Assembly: GCA_001986395.2 (NCBI GenBank)
Contig: MQVO02000019.1
Span: forward strand, 618,059-682,058
From: Irpex lacteus
Taxonomy: Eukaryota; Basidiomycota; Agaricomycetes; Polyporales; Irpicaceae
Direction of reading: 5' to 3'
Length of the DNA: 64,000 nucleotides
Part shown: piece after piece, positions 36,146 through 48,261 of the stretch
How positions within the stretch are numbered: position 1 is the first letter of the stretch
How the letters are laid out: the number at the start of each line of letters is the position of its first letter
Position numbers and translations under genes: made by a program
Notes under the pieces: generated by a model
Told to the model about the DNA's origin: nothing
Seen by the model: only the letters and a program-made list of their open reading frames with translations
Databases searched by the model: none

Positions 36146-37063
36146 GCAAACACATACCCCAGGTCAGCTGCATTTATATTCTCCAGATCTTTGGAAAGAA
36201 GAATTCTGATGATCGTTGCGAATGTCGGTCAGCTGGTTGAACACCCGACTGTTTTGACGATGGTCATACGCTGGCCGACGCTGACGTCGCGGAGAATCTA
36301 GGTACTTAAAGGCTGCCCACGGCCCGCCATGACTACAGTGCGGCCCGGAAGTGTGTACCTGAGACAGGTTCGTCATTCGGATGCATATTGTGAATTGTAG
36401 ATGAAGATCGCACTTACCAGTGCAGAAAGCAAACATCAGCTCGACTATAGAGCAGGAATCTCGACTTGAAGTGGGACATGCGAATTACTTTGCACTTGTG
36501 CGCTACGATAGACCTCTATGACAGGGAAAGACAGTCTACCTCCGTACCACTAAAGCGTTGGGCACACGCGTGGTCCTAGCTCCATCTGCCGGGTTGCATA
36601 CTGCATGCGGCAGTACACACGATCACAACGCCGGATACAGAAACTCGAGAGGGTCTGGCTTTTCGAAGGTCAAGTGTAACATCCTCTGTGAGAGCAAGTC
36701 AGCGAACAGACTATCAAATGAAGAGACATGAGACTCACGCTCCAAGTCTGGTACTCTAGCCAACATTGACGTTGGTGTTCCATAGGTAAATCACTGAGCG
36801 AGATAGCTGTAATTTGACCGTGAGACCTAGCATTGGTAGGTTCAGAGGTCAGGGTAGTATCTCATACTAGTAGATCATAGCTAGCGCATTGTACTCCTTC
36901 ATCGCTGCAGGCGGAGAAAGCATACATCAGCAGCCAGACAACAAACGTTCCATGACTCACTCACCTCTATCAAATATTCGAGAGAGGCTGACGCTGCGAG
37001 CACCCCACAAGACAAAATCGTGGCGATAAAATACAATTATAGAATCTACATACAAAGTGATAC
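36146..37063. other. intergenic region between GH43 and RPN9
   Basis: The right end of this stretch is the 3' flank of RPN9 and the left end the GH43 promoter. No reading frame with family resemblance was seen, and no repeat. Confidence 0.4.
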
Positions 37064-38509
37064 TTATGCGTTGACAACGACCTCCGGTGCAATACGTTCC
37101 TCGACTTTGTGCAATCTCGTACCCCAGGCAGCCAGACGTTCGGCGAGTTGCCCGATTTGCTCTGTAGACAACACTCGAGGTTGCACCCATGTTATGTGTG
37201 CCTTCTGGTCGACTTGGTCCAGAGAGCCGCGGATAAGTTTCAGACTGTAGAGGAATATTGTCAATACAGCAGATGAACAAGGACAACGAGTAGCTGACCT
37301 GAGGGCCTTCATCACGAGATGTTCGACCTCGTGAAGAGGTAGGCGTGTCTCTTCGGCGATCGTCTGGAAGGAGAGTGTTCTGTTGTAGGCACTACGCTTG
37401 AAGACCGACTCGATGAGCGCCATGAGACAGATCTTTTGCCTTAGGAAGGGGTAGTTCTCTTGTAGGATAGGCTGTAAGGAGTGATGAGTAACCAACAGAC
37501 ATAATATGCAATGTATACTACGTACCTCGCGAGGGAACATGGGTGCTAAAGCCTCGAATTTGCCGATGTTGCCTTCGTTGAAGGTAAACAGCAGCCTCTT
37601 TAACCACTCGTGCGGGGTGCCGTTCAAACCATCGAGAATGGGGTGCATGAGGAGTTCTCCGAAGTTGTATATCGCGTCACCTAAGAACGCAGAGATGCTC
37701 AAATCGTGCGCTCGCATGATTCGCTCGTCTTGCTCCAATTCTGCGACGTCTATGCAGGCGAGGAAGAGCAGAGAATTGCGGTAGTAGGGGGTGTACTCTT
37801 CTTTCGCCTGTCACTCATGTAAGTCTAACTTTCGATCGAAGTGAATGGATACGCACCTACCTTGTAATAGTCGGCCGCCACCTTGTAGTAGTCCGCGCGA
37901 ACTCGGTTGTCCACCGATGGGAGACCATCGAGTATCTCCCAGGCAGCGTCCATATCGGTTTTTGCGGCTTCTGAGTCGCCATAGATGAGCTTTGCGTGCG
38001 CAAGGTTTGCGAGCAATAAGACATGCGCATCTGGTGCCTTGTCCGTCGGGATTCGCTCGAGTAGTCCCTTCAAGAAAGTGAGGTGCGCGGTAGGATCTAG
38101 TATGATTTAATACGAGTCCTATAAACTGAGAAGTATATACTTACTGTCATGCTCTCTTGCGACTTTCACGCCCATCTCCGCCAACTTCAGCTGATTGAGC
38201 TTCGCCTCGAAATCCCTCACGAAACGGTCGAATACATCAATGCGGTAAGGGCGGGATAGTGGATGGTCGAAGAAGTCTGAGAGCTTTTGTGTCAACTGGT
38301 GCCATAGCCTAGTAGGAAAAAGCTAAAGTCAGGTTACAAGCCTTAGAATCATATATCTCGTCTTACTTGCGCGAATATAAATCCTGGAATGAAGTGAAGA
38401 ATGAGTGGAGTTCTTGGGGTGTTGCACTCAAGGCCGTGGTGAGATACTCGTCAACGTCGAGTTTCGGTGCGCTCGACGTTGCGGCGGGAACAGAAGTACT
38501 TCCTGACAT
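37064..38509 (-). CDS. RPN9: 26S proteasome regulatory subunit Rpn9
   Basis: The protein starts at 38509 (MSGSTSVPAATSSAPKLDVD), followed by 'ATPQELHSFFTSFQDLYSRK-LWHQLT', 'ELNQLKLAEMGVKVAREHDD'-like helices, 'APDAHVLLLANLAHAKLIYG', 'DMDAAWEILDGLPSVDNRVR', 'YYRNSLLFLACIDV', 'RAHDLSISAFLGDAIYNFGE', 'LLMHPILDGLNGTPHEWLKR', and a PCI domain with 'CLMALIESVFKRSAYNRTLS' and 'TIAEETRLPLHEVEHLVMKA'. It ends 'APEVVVNA'. Rpn9 (human PSMD13) is a non-ATPase lid subunit of the 19S regulatory particle. The length of roughly 395 residues fits the family, and five or so short introns have canonical ends. It is divergently paired with the large SNF2-RING gene. No defect seen. Confidence 0.93.
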
Positions 38510-38781
38510 TGTGCGAGATGGTGGCGGGAAGGCAATAGACGGCGAGCACGAGTCCACTTCAGGACGCGACGCGTACGCTCTATTGACGTTTATTTGGCCA
38601 AGTCGGGAGGCGCAATCCAAATATGGCGATGATGCGACGTGACTCATTTGATCGCATCACGTCTGCCTTCGGGAAGGCTACAATATAATTCGCGGTCGCG
38701 TCGCCTTTCTCCCTCACCACCATCCTCTTCCCCGCCTTCCCGCCCGTTCTGCGTTGCGCCCCCTCGTTGTTGACAGAGACG
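38510..38781. promoter_or_regulatory. shared divergent promoter of RPN9 and the SHPRH-like gene
   Basis: These 272 bases separate the two start codons, so both promoters must fit here. Pyrimidine-rich tracts lie on the SHPRH-like side (38700-38760), common near fungal transcription starts. A perfect 8-bp inverted repeat with a TGACTCA box in its loop lies near the centre (38630-38659). Confidence 0.6.
38630..38659. promoter_or_regulatory. inverted repeat with central TGACTCA box
   Basis: TGATGCGA (38630-38637) and TCGCATCA (38652-38659) are exact inverted copies. The 14-base spacer contains TGACTCA (38640-38646), the AP-1/Gcn4 consensus bound by fungal bZIP factors. The site lies between two ubiquitin-proteasome genes and could serve both. 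This is a pattern observation, not evidence of binding. Confidence 0.4.
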
Positions 38782-41700
38782 ATGCAGCGGACCACACGAC
38801 ACGTGCAGAGTGTTCGCGAGCGTCGCACTGGACCTCGCGTCATAAACTTCGAGTACTTAACCACCGTTCTGCAATATAACTTGAATACTACTCGTAACTC
38901 GAAACGTCGTGGGATCTCAAGTCGCGCGAAAGGCAAGAAGAGAGCTGCAGAAGAAGCGATACCTGCTCCTGACAAGCACCCACGCAAACGCTTCAAACGA
39001 CTTCTGCAAACGAAGGAAGGCTATGTAGAGGAGGTAGCAACAGGAGACCCTTCGGTGGCGGTTCTTGCGTATACCCATACGTTGGAAATCCAGTATTCGC
39101 GTTCTCAAGGAACGATTAGGAAAGCTGTATACGTGAACGATGAGGAAGCTGGAGAACAAGGGTGGTTAGAGCAGGAGGAGAGTCTCTGTGCCGTCATTCA
39201 GGAACTGGTCGACGTTCAATCGGCTGATGGTCCTCAATCTCTCAACCTGGGCGAAGCACAACTAGCCCTCGAGGGTAGTGCCGTAACTCTGTTGCACGAA
39301 AATTCTGTTCTCATGATCTTGCCTGTCGTCGAGTCCGGCTTTTCCTTGGAAGATCACGACATGCGTAGCAGACAAGTTCAGGATCCTCTCGCAGCCTGCA
39401 TGGTTCTAGAAGAAGCAGGTAGAGCTCAGGTGTCTGCCTCAATACGAGCAGTGATGCTCCCTGAGGACCCGGAAGATGAGAATCGCCAGCTCCCCTTGCA
39501 GCTTATCGTGGATGTGTCTGTAAGCTTCGTAAAGCCGGCCATATTTGAACCATTCCTGTATACGACGAAGACGGCTATCTCTCAAGTCGAGGACGCTCAG
39601 AGACGGGCTTTCACCTACTTGTTTCCGTCGACTCCTGAGCAGCAAACACCTGTCGGCCGTCACATAGACGTTCCGACCCTCTATTCAGCTATTGGTCCTG
39701 CACCTCTGGTCAAAGCTCCCGCACGTGAGGTTGCTTTCCAGCCTGCTGCGCTCGTACCTGCTCTTCTGCCTTTCCAACGTCGGAGCACCGCTTGGCTACT
39801 CTCTCGCGAGCACAAATACTTGAACGCCGATGGCAGCGTTGTTGATCACACCAGTGCGAGTGCCGACGAGTTACCTATATTCTGGCAGCAGATTGCTCTT
39901 GCCGACTCCGAGAGGTTGTATTTTAATCGTTTGACTGGTCGCATCTCACAAACACCACCAGAAGATACAAGTCCTCCAGGTGGTATTCTCGCCGAAGAGC
40001 CAGGGCTGGGAAAAACCTTGGAGTCCATCGCGTTGATTTTGTTGAATCCAGCTATCGGTCGTAACCCTACACACAAGACTTGGAACTCTGAGACCCGGAT
40101 ATTCGTCAAGGACATCAAGGTATATTTCTACTTTAGTTTCCTATGGACTCGCCGTTGAACGTGTTGTTAATCGACAATCTCCAGACAACTTTGATCGTCA
40201 CGCCTCCCTCACTTGCTCAACAGTGGGCCGACGAACTGAAGCTCCATGCGCCCTCGCTGAAAGTCTTGATCTACGACGGGTGGGTCAAGCTTCCCGTACC
40301 GTTTACTGAGGAGGAGGTCGAGCAACTGCGCAAGCGTAAAGCTCACAAGGCTAGAAAAGCGAAAGGATCGCAGAGCATAGCAGACCTCAATGGCAGCAAA
40401 GGCTCAAGCAAGGGGAAAGGCAAGGCAGTAGCCGACGAAGAGGAAGCTGAGGAAGACGACGTCCTGGACTGGTGCAACTACGTCAACACTTTCGACGTCT
40501 GCATCACGACTTATACCGTCTTGCAACACGATTTAGGAATCGCCCGTCCGCCGCCTGACAGACCCAGACGTACGATAGCCACGTACAGTAACTTGACAAG
40601 GCCTCGGAGCCCGCTTGTTATGGTCGAGTGGTACAGAGTGATCATGGACGAAGTGCAGATGGTCGGCGGCGGTAATACTGAGTAAGTACTTAGACTGAGT
40701 TGGTGGTTTAAGTTCATCGTTGACGAGGCTTCCAGGGAGATGGTTTCTCTTATTCCTCGCTTATCATCGTTTGCTGTCTCAGGAACTCCAGCTCGATCAA
40801 AGGTCGATGACCTTATCCATGTTCTCAAGTGTGTTCTCGTTTTATCTCATTCTCTCTGCATAAGCGATCCATCAGCTGACAACATCGGTCTAGTTTCCTT
40901 CGAGTAGAGCAAATCGTAGAAAGCCCTCGCTTATGGACTAGACTTCTGAAGCCCGGGTACAGATCTGAATTGATTGAGCTATTTACCAGATACTCTATCA
41001 GGTACGTACTCCCAAGCCATCCAAGTGAAGGTGATTTTGATAACATTAAGTATAGAACGATGAAGGCTTCCGTCAAAGACGAGCTCACTATCCCAAAGCA
41101 GACTCGTTATCTCGTTCCTATCGAACTCGGTCGAGTTGAACGCCATGTGAGTCTACCTAATCCCTACTGCCATGACTCTTGCTGATGGTACCGCAGGTAT
41201 ACGACCAGAACTTCGAACACGCACTGCTCGAGCTGGGGCTGGATGCTCGCGGAGTAGCAGTTTCAGAGAACTGGCAGGTCGATACAGGGACGTTGAGGTA
41301 TTGGTTGCGCAAGTTAAGAGGAATATGTACACATCCGCAAGTCGGCCAGCTGCAGAATCAAGACAAGCTGCATAAACCTGGTGTGCTTAAGACTATGGCA
41401 GACGTCCTTGAGGTAACATCGTTCTGCATGTTGTGCATCCCACTAGGCTAACCGTGAATTGCATAGGGTATGAAAGACCAGAATTGGCGTAATCTTATGG
41501 ATGATCGGAAACAGAAAGTCCAGACGTTGACCGTTATTGCGCAGTTGCAGCAGAATATGGATAGGGCCAGTCGTGCAAACATGCAGGCGGCCTTGACGAC
41601 ACTCAACAATGCTGAAAAAGAAGCCAACGATCTTGTCAAGGACATCCGTCAGGCTATTGCTGACCATCGAAAGGTGGGCGAGATTCTCAAGGAGGAGGCT

Positions 41701-44622
41701 GCTGCACGGCGAGAGGCCGGTGATCATGAGGAGGCCGAGCAACAGGATCCGGAATCATCGTCGAAAGGGAAGGGAAGGGCGCGAGATAGCGAGGAGGCGG
41801 AGTCCTTCGACGACGATGACAACGATCTTCCGGAGAACGCTGCCGGACAAGAGCATCGAATCAAGAGTCGAGCTTTACAGCAACGACTCCGGGAGTGTCA
41901 GATCACGCTGCATCGTGTACATTTCTTGAAGGGAGATGTACACCATTCACTTGGACAAACGGACGATGAGAACGCCAACTATGCTGCTGCCGAGGAGCTT
42001 AGACGAATTCTCCTGAAAAGTAAGCGAACCATCTAGTTCGACGAGGGATGCAGATGTTGATATCACGAAATAGGTACCGAGCGTGCTGCGAAACATGCCA
42101 TGGCGCAATTGGCGCAAGAGGCAACGGAGAAGGGTGTCACAGAGGACCAGTTACTGATACAGACCCCCTACTTTGGTGCCGGCGGTATCAGGTCTGCTTA
42201 TCTGGTGAGTGGCTGGCCTGTCAATATACGTTCTGTTTTGCTGATACATTATACCAGATGGACGAGGCGAACGAAATAATAGGTGACCTCTTGAACGAGC
42301 AGGGCGCTCTACTATGGCAATGGAGAAAGCAGCTTATTGCGCTTCTGACTAAACCCCTGAGCTCGTCAGAGGAAGACGATGCGGACGGACAGGAATACAC
42401 TCGTAGTCTCGACACACAGGGCGAGGCCGAGGCGTATCTTCAGGCGTATTCTGCTCTGCTTGCAGATCGTCGAGAAGCCATGACCTCCGAGCGTACGCTT
42501 CTTGCTGCACTGGACGTCAAGGAGAAGAAACTCAGAAAGACCAAGGCGGCGAAGAAGGCTAATGGAGCCATCATTGATGGGGAGGACGTTATAATGACTC
42601 TCGACGAAGACGAGCAGAAACCAGAACACGCGGTATTGTTGGCTCAACTCCAAAACGAGAGGAAGAATATCTTGGAGTCGTTCGATAGCGACCGCTCAAT
42701 GCGTTCCATCATGGTCGACTTGAATAACGCCGCCGCTCGCGCGAAGGATAGGGACCCTGAGAAGGCCATCGCGACTGAAGCCACGAAGCGGTTGCGAGAG
42801 CTTCTCAAAGCTGAAGGTAATCATTTTGCCTAGACTACCAAACTCACATACTGACGAGCGATATAGCAAAACTCATGGAGGATTTGCAAGCTGACCTGGC
42901 CTCCCTTCGCAAGGCATTCAATGACCGTATCTCGTAAGCTACAGCCTCAGTTCTCGGACTATAATCTGCAAGCAGCTAATACGATCCTCAGCTATTTCCG
43001 ACAGCTACAAGAGATATCAGATACAGTCGCAGAGGCTGAATGGGAGGATTCCGTAGAAGCTACGTTGAAACAACAACAGGCTGACCAGGCTGAGCTCGAG
43101 ATCAAGATCAACACCAATCGAGCTAGACAGCGTTATCTCGAACATCTCGCGAAAGCCCAAGGAGAAGGGACCCTCGATGAAGATGAGGAAGCCTGTATTC
43201 TGTGCAAATGCGAGTTCACTCGTGGCTATATCACACAGTGGTATGTAGAAAGATAATCTCAAAGGTATTTTTACTGACTGTGGTAATTAGTGCGCATGTC
43301 TTCTGCGAAGTAAGCTCCGCTGCATTCACTCTTCCACTGAGCTCACCTCTTTTTGCAGTCATGTATGAAAGCTTGGTCCGGGCGCAAAGACGGAAAGGCG
43401 TGTCCCGTCTGCAGGACACCTATCATCCCAGACCAGCTGCAACGATTTGCTGTCGATCAGAAGGCCCCTCAGCAGCCCGCTCCCCCGAAGATTGTCAACA
43501 ACGAGCCGTTGCCGAAATCGATGCGGAAGATCGAGTATAACACCATCCATCCTTCAACAATGGAGACCATTGAATTTATGGAATCACACGGAAGCTACGG
43601 TAGCAAGATCGAGACGCTAGTGAGGCACCTGCTATATATCCAGGTCGCTGATCCGGGAGCGAAGAGTATCGTGTTCTCCGCTTGGGCTGACTCGTTACAT
43701 AGTACGTTTTCGGACTCGTTTATACTAATATCATTCTGACCACTTCTCCAACGTAGTCATCGAGCACGCCCTCAAAACGAACGGTACGTCTTCGCTTCCT
43801 TTCATTCCAGCCTACCAATCTGACCTCTCCGAAGGCATCTCCTCGTTACGCATCGACCAGAACAAAGGGAAAGAGAGTGCAGCTAAGAGATTCAAGGCGG
43901 ATCCATCCCTGCAGGTTCTCCTCCTTCATGGGTATGTTCTCCTCTGGAATACCCATGTTTCGATCTCGCCGCTGATATAAGTATAGCGAACGCGAGAATG
44001 CTGGACTAAACATCACCTGTGCATCGAGGGTGTTCTTAGTCGAGAGTGTCGTTCATCATGCGTTCGAGATCCAAGGTATGAAGCCCATAAGACCCCACTG
44101 TATCCACAGTTGCTTATAGTGAGACATACATAGCTATCGCACGTATTGATCGGATGGGTCAAACGAAACCGACTGAAGGTAATGTGCACAATATTCTGGA
44201 TAGGCGGCAGGACACTGATCGTCCTGCTAGTGTATTGCTACTATGCCGAAGAAACTGTTGAGCGCAATATTTTGGATCTCGCTGCTCGGCAGGGGCTGTC
44301 GTTATACACAACGGATAACTATGCTGGGACGCTGACTACAGGGCCGGTCACTGTTCCCGGCAAGTCTGCTATCGACGAACCAAAGAAAAGAGCACAGAAA
44401 GGCGATTTCGTGTTCAAGTAAGTGCTGCCATAAGTCACTATCTGCGCTAACTGACTTGTGAGAATCAGGACGGACGATATGCTGGCAATCTTCTTCCCGC
44501 ACTTATTTGAGGAGCTTGAATACCTCATACCCTCAGATGATACCCTCGAAGTCTCACCGTCTGCCACTCGGAATACACCTCAGCTGCACGCCGTTGCTGG
44601 TCCCTCCAGAATCCCTGCCTAG
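38782..44622 (+). CDS. SNF2-family helicase with RING finger, SHPRH/Irc20-type ubiquitin ligase
   Basis: The first exon starts MQRTTRHVQSVRERRTGPRV and contains the start of the ATPase: 'LLPFQRRSTAWLL', then Walker A 'GGILAEEPGLGKTLESIAL'. Next are 'TLIVTPPSLAQQWADELKLH', a charged insertion, 'FDVCITTYTVLQHDLGIARP' and motif II 'VIMDEVQMVGG', followed by 'FAVSGTPARSKVDDLIHVL'. A long coiled-coil/acidic insertion (about 41470-43180) separates the lobes and is followed by a C3HC4 RING finger (CILCKCEF...CAHVFCESCMKAW...CPVCRTPI). Lobe 2 has 'AKSIVFSAWADSLH', 'GLNITCASRVFLVE' and 'AIARIDRMGQTKPTEVYCYY'. This order is that of SHPRH and yeast Irc20, a nuclear ATPase and E3 ligase linked to PCNA ubiquitination and DNA-damage tolerance. 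Size is about 1,650-1,700 residues. The Walker A has EEPGLGKT instead of the commoner DEMGLGKT. Confidence 0.92.
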
Positions 44623-44943
44623 TAATATCAATGCTTTCCCATCTTACTCAAAGTGCAGCATTGCTGTCTCGCTATTTTGGTTGCTTTCAAGTTTGCTATG
44701 TGTATGTTGTCTGGCCTACCAACTTATAGAACATGTGTATCCATTGTATACCACTACAATCACAGGACGTCGATACTTTATCGCTGGAAGTTAACGTCCA
44801 CATGTTCACTCCAATCTACAGTATCCATTTATCGAGGATATAGTACATGCATGGGAGCATCCAGCTGAAAGATGATCTAGACATCATGACATGATGAGTA
44901 GCCACGATATCGTTCAGGTTCAACACGGTGCATTGTGGCGATG

Positions 44944-45015
44944 AGACGAAGATTTCTGAAGCCAGCCGTAAATCCCAGCTTATAAATGTCTCAGCCAGCG
45001 TAAACTTCATTCAAG
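44944..45015 (+). pseudogene. relic exon of an Erg6-like sterol C-methyltransferase
   Basis: The stretch 44961-45015 reads A-S-R-K-S-Q-L-I-N-V-S-A-S-V-N-F-I-Q, close to exon 2 of the methyltransferase gene at 61078-61132 (A-N-R-K-A-H-L-I-N-T-S-A-S-V-T-F-V-H). Both exons are exactly 55 bases; by hand count 39 of 55 bases agree. Both are followed by GGTATGA and preceded by ACGAAGATTT, so the splice ends are conserved too. No other exon of the gene was found nearby. This points to a duplicated copy that has been lost except for this piece. The 320 bases to its left are the 3' flank of the SHPRH-like gene. Confidence 0.7.
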
Positions 45016-45186
45016 GTATGAGCCACTGCCGCCTTCCCGTACGTACTATAATTACTGATCATAGTATGGTACATGGTACACCTAAGATATTTCGGATTCA
45101 CGACTCGCTTAGCTCAGAGCATGGCTGTTCTGTCCCTACTAAAGTTTTTCTTCAAATGATTAAATTAGCACACCAACTTTAAGTGC

Positions 45187-47190
45187 CTAGATCATATCTT
45201 GAGGTATCTGAACTTGAAAGGGAAACTCTCCTCTGAAGGAGGATCCGAGATGACTCAGGCGCAACGTTAACTCTCTAATGGTAACCAGTTGTCCAAGCAC
45301 ATCAATTGGAGCTTCATCAAAAGTTAAGCAGAGACGCACAGAGTAATCGCTGGTGGGTAAACAGCCTGGTAAACGCAGTTCGTAGTGTCGGACAAACGTC
45401 GCCACTATGACAGAAACTTCTAATAAAGCAAACTACGGATGGTTAGAGGGTTGAGCAAGGAGTGGCGCGATTCACCTACTAATTCACCGCTGCAGCGATG
45501 TCTCCCCGCTCCAAACGGCTGGTAGGAGCTGCTAGTAGGAGCATTGGAGCCAGCATGAACAACGTTTTCGGCCACGTTCAGCCATCTGAGAGGGTCCCAT
45601 CTCGATGGGTCTTCCCATACATCTGGGTTCATCTGTGAGAGACCGTTCGATGTCATGATGAGATCTCCTTTAGGAACAACGAATGATTCGCCAGAGGAAT
45701 CGGTTCCAATCGTTGTAGGGAGCACGAGATCTTCCATCACGAGACGAACTACGCTAGCGACGGGAGGGTTGAGCCGCAGGGTCTCGCGAATCACAGAACG
45801 GAGCACAGGTAGTTTCACCAGATTTTTGTATTCGATAGGACGCCAAGAGCCGTCAGAGTCCATGTAGTTTTCGCGTTGTTCAGCATAGAGAAGCTCTCTG
45901 CGTGGTCATCAACATGAGGATTGTGATCCCGCAAAGACAGAAAGAGTAAGCTCACGCAATGGCCGGTTGGTCTGCTATGTGAAGCAGCGTCCACGTAGCA
46001 GCAAAAGCACTTGTTTGATAGCCGACGACGAGAGTAGCTATCATTAGATGCGCTATCTCTTTATCGCTGACTGCGCGACCGTCCCGATATTTCTCGCTCA
46101 TCAGCGCTGTGATGAGATCCGGTTGGTTTTCCTGGTACAAAAATGGCAGTGAGTATAATCATGCTAGTGATATGTTTGACAAGAGACTTACTGCTGACCC
46201 AGAGCGACGACGTTCTTCGATAACGTCCAAATACATCCTTCTCATCTTCGCATGCGCTGCATCCCTCTTTCGATAGCTTGGAAGAGGTAGGTTCTTGAAC
46301 ATCCAATGGAGCGGCGTCATACCTCCGCATAGGTCCAGGAACACAGACCCATACTCTCGAGCAACGCAAGCCCTTACTTCTGGCCCCTGCAAGGCTGCCG
46401 TCGAAGTTCGTAATACGACTTCTGACATCACGATGAGAGCCTCTATACAGCCAGTGTCGAAACCTGGGTCATCTCGGAGAACTTGGAGCACCTCTTCTTC
46501 CATTGTGGTGACGTAGCGATCAAACCGACCTGAGTCCAGATTGGACGTGATAAATTTTTTCTGCTGAAGGAATATATCCATGGGTACATCATAAATCACG
46601 CCCTCCCCAAAAACAGGTGTAGTAAGGCTCTGTGTGATTGGAAATTATGTGCATGAAGTCGTGAGATAGGTATGCACGTACTCGCTGAGCTTGACCCGCG
46701 GATATTGCATCCGAATGCCCACTCATGACGAAATGAGTTCCTTGTGGGCCCAAAACAACTGTGAAGCGACGGCCAATCATTTTGAATGTGAAGACATTGC
46801 CATACTGTGTTATGTCAATGATCAGGTGCTCGAGAATTACGGATTCCCTGCCCACCTTTTGCTGACATTCGGTCAAGAAGCCGATAGGATCCTTTCCGTA
46901 CTGAAGGGCAGAACCTAAGAAGGGGATCCAGTATGGGACTAACGGGGGCATAGGTAATGCGCGACGAGGTTGTAGCTAAGCATAGAGTTCAGCAGAGCAG
47001 TAGCTGATACAAGAGAACTACACACCATGGAGGAAACTGTTGCAGCTGCCAGAATGGCCCAGCTTACAGCAACCCATGCCTCAAAGGGAGAGTCGATGAA
47101 AGGGCGCAGAAAACTCGATATCGTAGGACATCTGAGTGTGGTCAACCAACGAACATACTCCCAACATTGTTGCAGTGTGAATTGCAGCAT
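45187..47190 (-). CDS. CYP51-family cytochrome P450 (sterol 14-alpha-demethylase paralogue)
   Basis: Exon 1 (47190-47026) encodes an N-terminal membrane anchor (AWVAVSWAILAAATVSS). The next exons give 'MPPLVPYWIPFLGSALQYGK', 'VFTFKMIGRRFTVVLGPQGT', the CYP51 hallmark 'PVFGEGVIYDVP', an I-helix 'IATLVVGYQTSAFAATWTLL', ExxR in 'VIRETLRLNPPV' and the heme loop 'YQPFGAGRHRCSGELFA' with the cysteine ligand. CYP51 removes the 14-methyl group of lanosterol or eburicol in ergosterol synthesis at the ER. The match to CYP51 is clear, but the I-helix has GYQTS where CYP51s have GQHTS, so the conserved histidine is missing. Its position beside other P450s and a sterol methyltransferase suggests a specialised paralogue rather than the housekeeping copy. 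Introns are canonical and the frame looks intact. Confidence 0.85.
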
Positions 47191-48261
47191 GGCAAGGGCG
47201 GGGTAGCATAGCTTGTGCCTTGTGTAGAGATTTTAAGTTCGATAGCTAGGACTATGGCGGTACACTAAAGTCAATAGATATAAACGGCCTGAGTCCCGAA
47301 GGAAAGATAGGGTTCAAATTTAGTTTCCGCGCCCCAAACAGTTCGATACATATCAATCAGCAGGTACAGAACGCAGAATACTACGCACCCACGCAGTAGT
47401 ACGTATACGCTCCCAATATGCCACATCGTTCGGCGCAGTGTGGGAGTATTACTCGAAGAGCGGGATATGGAGGTACTCCACCTGCATCGATGTACATGAA
47501 AGCATCGACTTCTCATACTCATAGTGATGGCTTGCATATGCTTTGTTACTGAATTGGGATCTAAAAACGCGCCTCCAACTGCAATGACAGCAAAGCTGGG
47601 TACCCAGTGAATGCTACAATGGTGATTCTATCAGCGTTTGTTGGCAGCAAAACTAGGTCTCGCCGGAGGAATGTTTCTATTCATTCGACCGTGATCGGTA
47701 TACGTGAACAACGTACCGCATGGATTATGAAGGAAGCGTAGTTTTCTCTGGGACAAAAAGACTGGTCCAGCGGCAACGAGAAGATCTGGGACCAACTGGT
47801 AGTCGATGGTAGAGTCTTCTTGAGAAGCGTCTTGTCAGAACGAGGAGGCCGAATCTAGCGCTGGGGCATCATGGAGTTTTGAGTGCTCTTTGTTACTCGA
47901 ATAGGCCCGAATAGTGATCGGACTTTGAAACATTCATAGTCACTCCGTCCTCTCCGGCCATGACCATCATTAGCGTGTTCTACGATTTTGCGGAAGTATC
48001 AGACAGATGTACGTCTCGGTGTATCCTGTTCTGTGCATGTCACTCCAGGATGTTGGTCTGATGTTCCAAGTTCTCTATAGACTGGAGATGAGCGGTAGCA
48101 TGGGAGCCTTCTCAATGCAATCCCACGCACGGGTCAACCGCGCTGCCTTCGCGCGCTCTAGGGGTTCGAGACGAGACCGCAGACAGCTCGCATTTCCGCG
48201 CCATAGGAAGAATCCTCACTCTTTCCCCTAGACATCCTTTCACCTGTCGACATCGATCGTC
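47191..48261. other. divergent intergenic region between two P450 genes
   Basis: This region should contain the promoters of the CYP51-like (-) and next P450 (+) genes. A minus-strand frame at 47271-47537 has a hydrophobic segment (SVYVLLRGCVVFCVLYLLID) that could be a TM helix, but no start or family could be assigned. Nothing else is recognised. Confidence 0.4.
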
